This document shows positions 52,101 through 61,100 of a DNA stretch of 64,000 bases, in pieces. The notes under the pieces were generated by a model. That model searched no databases, was not told where the DNA came from, and worked only from the letters and a program-made list of their open reading frames with translations. The position numbers and the translations under genes were made by a program. The stretch is taken from the NCBI RefSeq assembly GCF_003589595.1, contig NW_020653855.1:714266-778265 (forward strand). The letters run 5' to 3'. Each line of letters starts with the position of its first letter. The first letter of the stretch is position 1. The stretch is from Hyposmocoma kahamanoa. Lineage: Eukaryota; Arthropoda; Insecta; Lepidoptera; Cosmopterigidae.

Positions 52101-55100
52101 CTCAGAGATGACGACACCATGAAAACCGGCGCGCAAACCATTCGATTACAGAGGTCGTCATTACGTAGACAGAAAGTAAAATATACCAATAGACATGAAA
52201 TAGACATTCCGTAGAATACATAAATAGACAAGAAGTAGTCTTATAGTGTAAGGTTTCAATAGACAACAAATAGACGTTCAGTAGAATACACGAATGGACA
52301 CTAAATAGAAGTTTTTCATCGGCTGTGGTACATATTTGCCTGCAATAAAATGTATTAACGTAATTTTCATAGGAAGTGTACACTGAAATGTTAAAATACT
52401 AGATAAAATTATTACAAAACAGTAAATATAACTTATTGCCGCAATATCACCTTTATAATAATAATAATAATAATAACGCACACACTCAACATAGCCCCGC
52501 ACTAGGGAAACCCTGTGTCGCGGGTGCCATGGACACACACATAGACAACCACAAATTACACCCAAACTCACGAGAGAAATAAATGTAGGCCATACAAATA
52601 TTTCTCCCGGCCCGGGAATCGAACCCGGGGACCTCTGCGTGGCAGTCCGGTATGGTAACCGTTCCGCCACGGAGGCAGTTATTATATTTGGAGTATTGAT
52701 AGGGCTGAAGAGTAATTATGAGCTAGAAAAAACTTGTAATATTTTTTTTTCAGGTACAATCGGAGAAGCCGGACATAATGTTGGGTGTTATTTGTGGTTC
52801 CATCCTTATTGCAGACAGCATCATCACCACGCATTTCCACGAGTTCAAGAGTGCTCTCGAAAAGTTAGAATTTATTTTTATTTAAATAGGGAGTAACGAA
52901 CAACTTATAATAAATTAAAATTGCTTTTCTATACAAATGTGCGCGATGAATCTAAAATTTATGATAATAATTATGTCCAGACAATCAAACCTATTACTTT
53001 AGAATTCCCTGTGCTTTGGGTAGCAGAGCAATGTAATTAACTTCGGCGCACTACCCACAACCCTCAGACCAGAATCAATTGAAGCTTTAGGTGCATCGAG
53101 TATATAACCAGAAATAGAGACGAAATAAGGGCCATATATTCCTGGTAACACATTACCGATACAGCTCTTATAAATATCAACTCTCGTTTGCATTGAAATA
53201 TAGACAGGCCAACTACTGACCTGTGTGTATGTCTCCGTACATTCCAAAAAATATTCTGTTCTTATTGTAATAAAGATAATAACTCTAACAATGCCGTGCT
53301 GTTCTATTCAGTGGTGTGGAAAAAACAGCGAAACATCTAATTACAAAACAAACGGAATCACATTTCATCGGTAATTAAATATTAAATATGTAATTCTGCA
53401 ATTTTCGTCCATTATAGCAAAGCTCAAGTTAACTGGTCGATTTGAAGTGAAACAGTTGACGACACCCGTCAATTGTTTCGAACTCGGGCTAGCCAATCGG
53501 AGCGCAGTTGTCACAGTAATGATATGGCAGAATAGTTTTCAAACAAATGAAATGACATTTCGTCTCTATTTCTGGTTATATTATTCGATGATTAGGTGTA
53601 ACAAGGGCATATCATTAAAAGTGAGATTCGAGAAAATTGAAAATAAAGTTTTAACGTCTTATATCTTTTGAACATTTATAATATGACTCTTATATACTCT
53701 TATAAACATTTGAAAATATTTTTTTTCCTTGTGTTATCCGCCCTTGTTGCACCAAACCGGTAAATGAACGTAGCGTTCGTTTTATTATTGGTTTTTAAGG
53801 AAATTAATTGTGAATCAGTTTTATTTGAAAGTTGCATTGAAAATAAATTAAAATTATTTTTAATCATTCATTAAATTCGCTGGATTGCAATGAATCGACA
53901 GATCCGTCTTCAGCAGGTCTCACTGGCCTCCTAGATGCTCCATGTTGAGGATGTAGTCGCCCATTTCAGACATTTTTTTAAATGGAAATAAGTTTTTACA
54001 AACTGCAGGTGGTAACGTGTCCGAAATTCAAACGGAACGAGGGCGGAGCGCCACATTGTAAATTAATGAAACTTACGCCATCTAGAAGAGAGATCGAAAT
54101 GAGTTTTCGTCACAAGATATTATACAGTGTTTTATTGTACATGTTTTGATGCAATAATATTAAAACAGGCTTTGGGTGCCGAGCTCTTGTTGTTCCCAAT
54201 GCTTCAATTTAGAAAAGTACGTTTCCCTAGTTGGTCGTCGGTATTGCGTGCCAAATACGTCTCAGAGTTTTCAAAATCACTTCCTGATGAATTAAGTGAT
54301 TTTGAAATAGGCCGCGATTGTAGAAACGCAAAAATACGTTATTTTCTCTTCACAGGGGCCAAATCCAAGGGTCTAGTACGCTCTCTAACTGTGTGGATGT
54401 GGAGCTCATTCACAGCGGTTACAAATATAAAGTGCAAGCTACGAAATCGGGACCAACATCTTATTTTGTTGCTATGAATGGGAGCTTTAAGGAATTGGAG
54501 GTTCATAAACTGGCTGACGGCGGTGAGTAACATTGTTCGAAAACTTTGTTAAATAAAATAATGCGGATATGTGGATTACTGGTTATCCCTATGAAAAATT
54601 AAATTCGAATATTTTAAATAGCACTTCTACCATTATGAAAATTTTATCTGTATATGTTATATTTCTTGTTTCGCGATAGTTTTATTACGTCAAAGATCTT
54701 CTACAATATGTGTGTAACTGTAAATACAGAAGATGTTGTTGAATGGTTAATTATTATGTTAAAGTATGTATATAAATAAGTACATAAAAAAGTTGCTTTT
54801 ACTTAATTTAATTTTAATACACATATAGTAGTCAGTGTTTTGTTGGAATAGACAGGCAGTAAACAGTGTTTTGTTATAATAGACAGCCAGTAGATTGTTA
54901 GTAGCCGCGCTGCATAGTTGATAATGGATATCTTTATTATATGGAGAACAGACTGAATAATATATTCGAATAAACAGCGCAAATTATGAGTTTTAAATTT
55001 AAAACAATACGATGTAGTACAATACAAAAGTATTTTTTTTTTTTGTACAGGTACTCTTCTATCAGTGGACGGAGCATCCTTTACAACCTATCTTAAAGAC

Positions 55101-58100
55101 GAAGTGGATAAATACCGTATCGTCATCGGAAACCAAACTGTCGTATTTGAAAAAGAGAAGGACCCTTCGAAACTTAGAGCGCCTTCTGCTGGAAAACTTG
55201 TCAATACGCTTCTTGAGGATGGTGGACATGTTGATAAGGGGCAGCCTTACGCTGAGATTGAGGTAAGAGAAATCGAAATTTGTAATAGTTGAATTATTTG
55301 CACCGACGACGTATATTATCTCTTGGAACGACTTTTAACTTATCATAAATTAACGCTTTCTTTACTCAAAGTGTACATGGAACATGGACTTAATGGTCTT
55401 GGTCCATCATACGAGTCATAGATGCGGTAAATGCTTTTTCTGAATTATAGTTTTGAATTATTTCTTTAATTATCAGGTCGTTTTTTAAACCTATAAGGAT
55501 TATCGAGTTTAGAATTAAGTGCCAATGCGTAAAGTGTTTAAACTAGTCGTCTGCACTATATAAATGGCGAGACGGCTCACTTTTTTGTCGTATTGTATTC
55601 TAAAAACGAAGCGATAAGACGGACTGGTGTAAATAATATTTCGCTAATTATATACAATATACATAGACACGTAGACATCATAAATAAATGCTTAATAGAC
55701 ATTTTGTACAATAAATACGTACATGTTTAGTGTAATTAATAGACAAAGGGTAGATTGTACAGACGAATCTTATAAGTATTTTTTTTTAGTTTATTGCCAA
55801 TAATTGAGTACGATGTAAAGGAAATAGACTATTCGCAAAGAAGGATGGTGACATCCCGTGTGTTTTGTGACCCAGTGTTTTTGAGGACGTGCATTAAGAA
55901 GACCTATCAATACTTGTAATTCATTATCTAAGCATCAAAAAAGCTAATTGAGTACAGCCTGTAGAAGCTGGGATTATAAAGTTGATGTAGGTCATGTTTA
56001 TAACATTGTCCTGTATTTCGCTTCAGATGTTTGTCCGTAGCAGAAAACAACAACTTTTCAGTTTGTTCCTAAAAATAATAAAGAACTTGCTGAATATTCC
56101 CAAATCTGCCAAACTCTGTTACTTTTAATACAACGTTAACATGTTCTGTCGCAATGAAAAATTAAATCTGCCCAAATGGCAGATATATGTATGCCACAAA
56201 TGGTCACACTGTTTTCTGAGGCCTCTTGTCAAAACGTTCCTTTGCTAAGTTTCTTATTTCTCATTTGAACAATGAAACGGAAAAATATTTGTCACAGTGT
56301 GTTTTTTTTACTTTACGTCATTACCCTTTAATTGATTATTTGATTAGGTATTATAAAACTTTAATGTTTTATGTGTGTACTATAAAATAACCAATACTTT
56401 AGGTCGGTAAACATTCAGTCATACTTAAAATGAAACGTACATACAAGAACGTTACATAATCTATGGTCGAACTGAACCAATTGCGTTGTGTTCTTGCATT
56501 TATTTTAAAATACATTGTTTTACAATTTCTTTATTCCCGACTTCTAAAAATATACAAAAATATATTGATAAATAGGCATAATAAACTAAAACGTAAAATT
56601 ATACTTATAGTCGATGAATGGCTGTTCGTTTATTTCATAATTATTGGGTCAGCTTTCTCCATCCTTCTTTACAAAAACCCATTGTTGATGAATGTTCAAT
56701 AATGTAGATGAGGCAAACGGCTTACAAAACTTATATTGTGAATAGAAAACATAAAGTGACAAGCACAGTGGCCCTTCCAATTTTTTTGTGATATAAAGCT
56801 CTGAGTGGCACTACAACTGTTATGAACAGGCGTGTAGCTTACGATCAAGCACACGACTTGTTCGTCCAGTCAATCAGTCAGTCTTAACATTATAAAAAAA
56901 GGCCAACTAAGCTGAAAATTACCTCTATATATAATAATTATTTATTTATTTATTTTTTTTATTTAGACTTTTTTTAGGCCACATGATCCACATAATATAT
57001 ACCTTAATGACTAACATACATACAATATAATATAACTATAAAATGTGTGGCGCAATCTGGTGTCATAATATTTCAAGATGAAAGAAAGAAAAGAAATTAA
57101 AATGATTATGGAATAATGTTTGGTAATTTACGCGTAACCTTAGAAAATGTAATAAACGGTCTCTTTTACAGGTAATGAAAATGATCATGACTCTATCTGC
57201 TCCTGAGTCTGGTAAAGTAACTTGGAACCTACGTCCTGGTGCTGTTTTGGATATGGGCTCTCTTATTGGAACTCTGGGTGAGTGTTACTGCTGGAAAGTT
57301 GCATTATCTCTATGTCAAACCCCCGACGCAAAAAGGCTGAGCGAGTTATAGTGTCATCGTTTGTTTGGCTCTTGTCTAAACAATCTTTAGAAATCGAAAT
57401 TGTATAGCTAGATGCATTGACTTACAATTATATGGACGTCGGGTCCGCGCTAAAAAGTGTCCGAACTTATAGGGCGTTAAAATCGTATACAGAGCGTCAT
57501 TCACGCTCTAGTCTTCGTTTGTTCGACTGACAGCGAAGCAAACAAAATTAGACAGTACTGCGATAACATTACAATTTAAATTCAACGTTTTAGCTTTTTC
57601 ATATTCCTTGACATGTCACTACGTTTAAATAGGTTCACTTGGGACATTTTTTTCGTGGTTTTTGTATTAGACCCGTCGTCCATTTATTTGTAAGTCAATG
57701 GCTAGATGTCAATATTTTGCTCTAAGTATAGAACTTTTTTGTATGATACCTAGTGTCGGGGCGAACAAGTTTTGCACCTGGTGGTAAGCGACACTCCTTT
57801 CCGTAACCATTGTAGTGCCACTCAGAGCTTTAGGCTGCCAACAGATTGCCTACATGTTTGCAGTTAATGCGTGAAGTCGTTATCAACTTGCCACGGTCAT
57901 GCTGTACCGTATCATTGCCTAACCATTCGTTGCTTAAAAAGGTATCGGCTGCGGTGAAAAGGTTAACCAAAAATCTCTTACTAGATGTCACTAGCGGCGA
58001 CGAATGTGAAAGTCAGTACAGTGATCTGTAACAAAAACACATAGGAGAGTCAGAGCAATGCTACGGTGCAGCATGGTCGTGGGTTCAAGTCCCACCGGGT

Positions 58101-61100
58101 CAACGAAATTTTTCTGCGTGTTCGATCTTTGTGTTCATAATCATAATTGAAAGCTTTCATATTTGTAATTGTTGTATTTTTTTCATAGAACTGGACGACC
58201 CGACACTAGTAACTACAGCGCAGCCCTACAAAGGGCAGTTTTCTTTGGAAGACAACCCGCCTGTGTCCGAGAAGCTGAACCACGCGCACAACAAGTTTAG
58301 GTCTATATTGGAAAACACTCTTGCTGGTTAGTACTATGAGTGATACATACAGTTATTAGCTATGTGGGCGCTAGATGAAGTCCTATTGCGTCAGCAAGAT
58401 TTTTTGAACTTTCTATTGAATTTTGTTTCTGTTGTTTTTGTATTTTTATTTGCACAAAAGTTTTGAATAGACTAGTAAATAACGCAGTAATATAGGAAAT
58501 GAAACTATTTTTCCGGATTTAAATCCCATGGGACCTGTAAAGGGCCCGAAACGTCGGTTTGTTTGAAAAAACAAATATACGCGATTTAAATCCGGAAAAA
58601 TAGTTTCATTTCCTATGTGCAACAATCGCGAAAACCTAAGAACTCGAAACGCAGTAATATTCATTTTTTTAATAAGCTTATTTTTAAGTTATTTTTCGTA
58701 GCTTTTATTACTACTCTTTTATTATTATTAATTAATTTATTTGAATCAGGCAGCTTGTCATATATTACTTAAGGACTAACATACATATGACCTAATATAA
58801 AAATTAAATTACTAATTGTACGTGTCGGCGACGTGTGACGCAATCTGGTGTCAGGTAAACGGACGCGGAAACGCCAATATACGACACTCTTCAGCCAAAA
58901 CTCCTCCTTCACGAAAGCGATGAACGTTGGGTCGGCAAATTCATTACAAGTGAATTAAAATTCACGTTGTAACGGGACTCCAATCGCTCGACAAGCAGGG
59001 TGTGTTTGGCTTTTAGACAGATGTATTCCACTGTGACCTCCTTACATCGTCATCCCACCTTTTTATCGCCTTTCTAAGGTTTTTGGCCACTCGTATTTAA
59101 ATTTTCAATTGTTCCATAGCTCATTTGCTATGCATTCTGGGGATCTTTAAATTTAAAATTAAAAGACAAGTATCACGTATGAAGCTTCATTCGCATCACG
59201 CGTCTTTTCATTTGGTCATGTATTGCTTATTTGGCAGTAATTGTTTCGGACGGAGATCGAGAGTAGACCCCCATATTTTGTTTCGTTTCACCGTCACTCC
59301 CTCGATCGCGACAGCGTACGGAGCTGGTTAAGATTCAATTGCGTCTAATTTTGATTCCTTTACTAAGTTTATAATCATTAGTAGTCTAAATCATGTGACA
59401 ACTTTAATAAGTTTATAACCACTGCAGCCTTTATCATGTACCTATGAATACGTATCTGTAATTCAGTATAACTCGGCCCTTTTAGGACTTCTTTGTTATC
59501 TTTTCTTCTCTTTAACCGACTTAAAATAAATTTTCGGCTTGTTAGGGTTACAACACTTTAACAACTATCTCCTCAGACTTCGTAGAGTAATGCAATTAAG
59601 ATTGTTATCAAAAGGGTATTGCCTCCCCGAGCCGTACAACACGCCGCGCCTGCGCGAGGTGGTCGAGAAATTCATGCAGAGCTTAAGGGATCCGTCATTG
59701 CCTTTACTCGAGCTGCAGGAGGTAAGTGCACAGCAAAGTACCATACATAATGGGTATTGAGTTATTAGCTCGTAAGACCCCTGGTGGCTAACGCGGGAAG
59801 TATTTTTTCCCTATAGATACACGTCTACCCCTCCTACGTAAAGCATCGTAGGTTGAAATTGCCAAATTTACAAGGGAACGTTTTAAAGTCTCGAATTAAA
59901 AAAAAAAGTCTGAAATTGGCATAACACGTGACTTTAGAATTTCTCAGTTTTATGTGGCAAAGCTCATTACTCACATATTTCATCGGTAATTAAATAATAA
60001 ATATGTAATTTTTCAATTCGTCCATTGTAGCAAAGCTCAAGTTAAACTGGTTGATTTGAAGTGAAACAATTGTCGACAATTGTTCCGAATTCGGGCTGGC
60101 CAATCGGAGTGTAGTTGTCACCGTAATGATTTGGCAGAATAGTTTTCAAACAAATTAAATGACATTTCGTCTCTATTTCTGGTTATATACTCGATGCTGT
60201 TTGTACTGTGTGTGTTTACTGTACTATGTGTACCACAGGATACTCATGGTACAGGGTCTTCTCTACTTCGAGAACAGGCAATTTTGTGGTTATCTGGCAC
60301 ATTATTGTTAATAATAATTTTCCCAAAGGTACTGTCGTCAACTTCAGGCCGCATCCCGATCTCGGTAGAGAAGAAAGTGCGCAAACTCATGGCCTTGTAT
60401 GAACGGAATATCACCAGCGTTCTGGCGCAGTTCCCCAGTCAACTGATCGCTAGTGTCATTGATCAGTGAGTATTTAGTTCATAATTACAGGCTTATCGCT
60501 TAATTGAGTCGGTTTCTGAAGTAGCTTCACGGTGCGGGAGGAATAACAGTTTACGGAACGGCTATGTCGCGCTGCACACGGAATAATTTCAACAAGATTT
60601 TTCTGATGATGTTCAATGGCAGGTTGACTGAAGAAACTGCCTACCAAATTATTGTTATGTGAAACGATAAAAAAGCTATTTAATTGATAATTGAAATGAA
60701 TAGACAAGCCATTTGGCACTTTTTAACCGACTTCAAAAAAGGAGAAGGTTCTCAATTTGACTGTATTTTTTTTCATGTTTGTTACGCGATAATTTGTGAA
60801 TGTGTGAATTTGTGATTTTTATTTATTTATTTATTTGTTTGCAAACATTACAGCTTTTAAATTTGGTTTACAATTCTGAATAATCTACTTACATAGCCAA
60901 TTACAAAGTTTGTCAGATTACAATTATTATTTTTTTTCAAAGAACAATCTAACAAATTGAAATACATATTGATAAGATATTATAACTAAATCCCGTTGTA
61001 TTAATAGATTTAGACATTATTTTTTTAATTACTATATTTTTTAAATGAAGCTACTTACAATATAATATAATATAATAAACAAATGGACTATAGTAGAGTA

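Noticed and set aside
56463..56702. Hydrophobic 79-codon ORF as a membrane protein gene
   Set aside because: AT-rich intron sequence naturally yields hydrophobic ORFs; no splice, start-context or family support.
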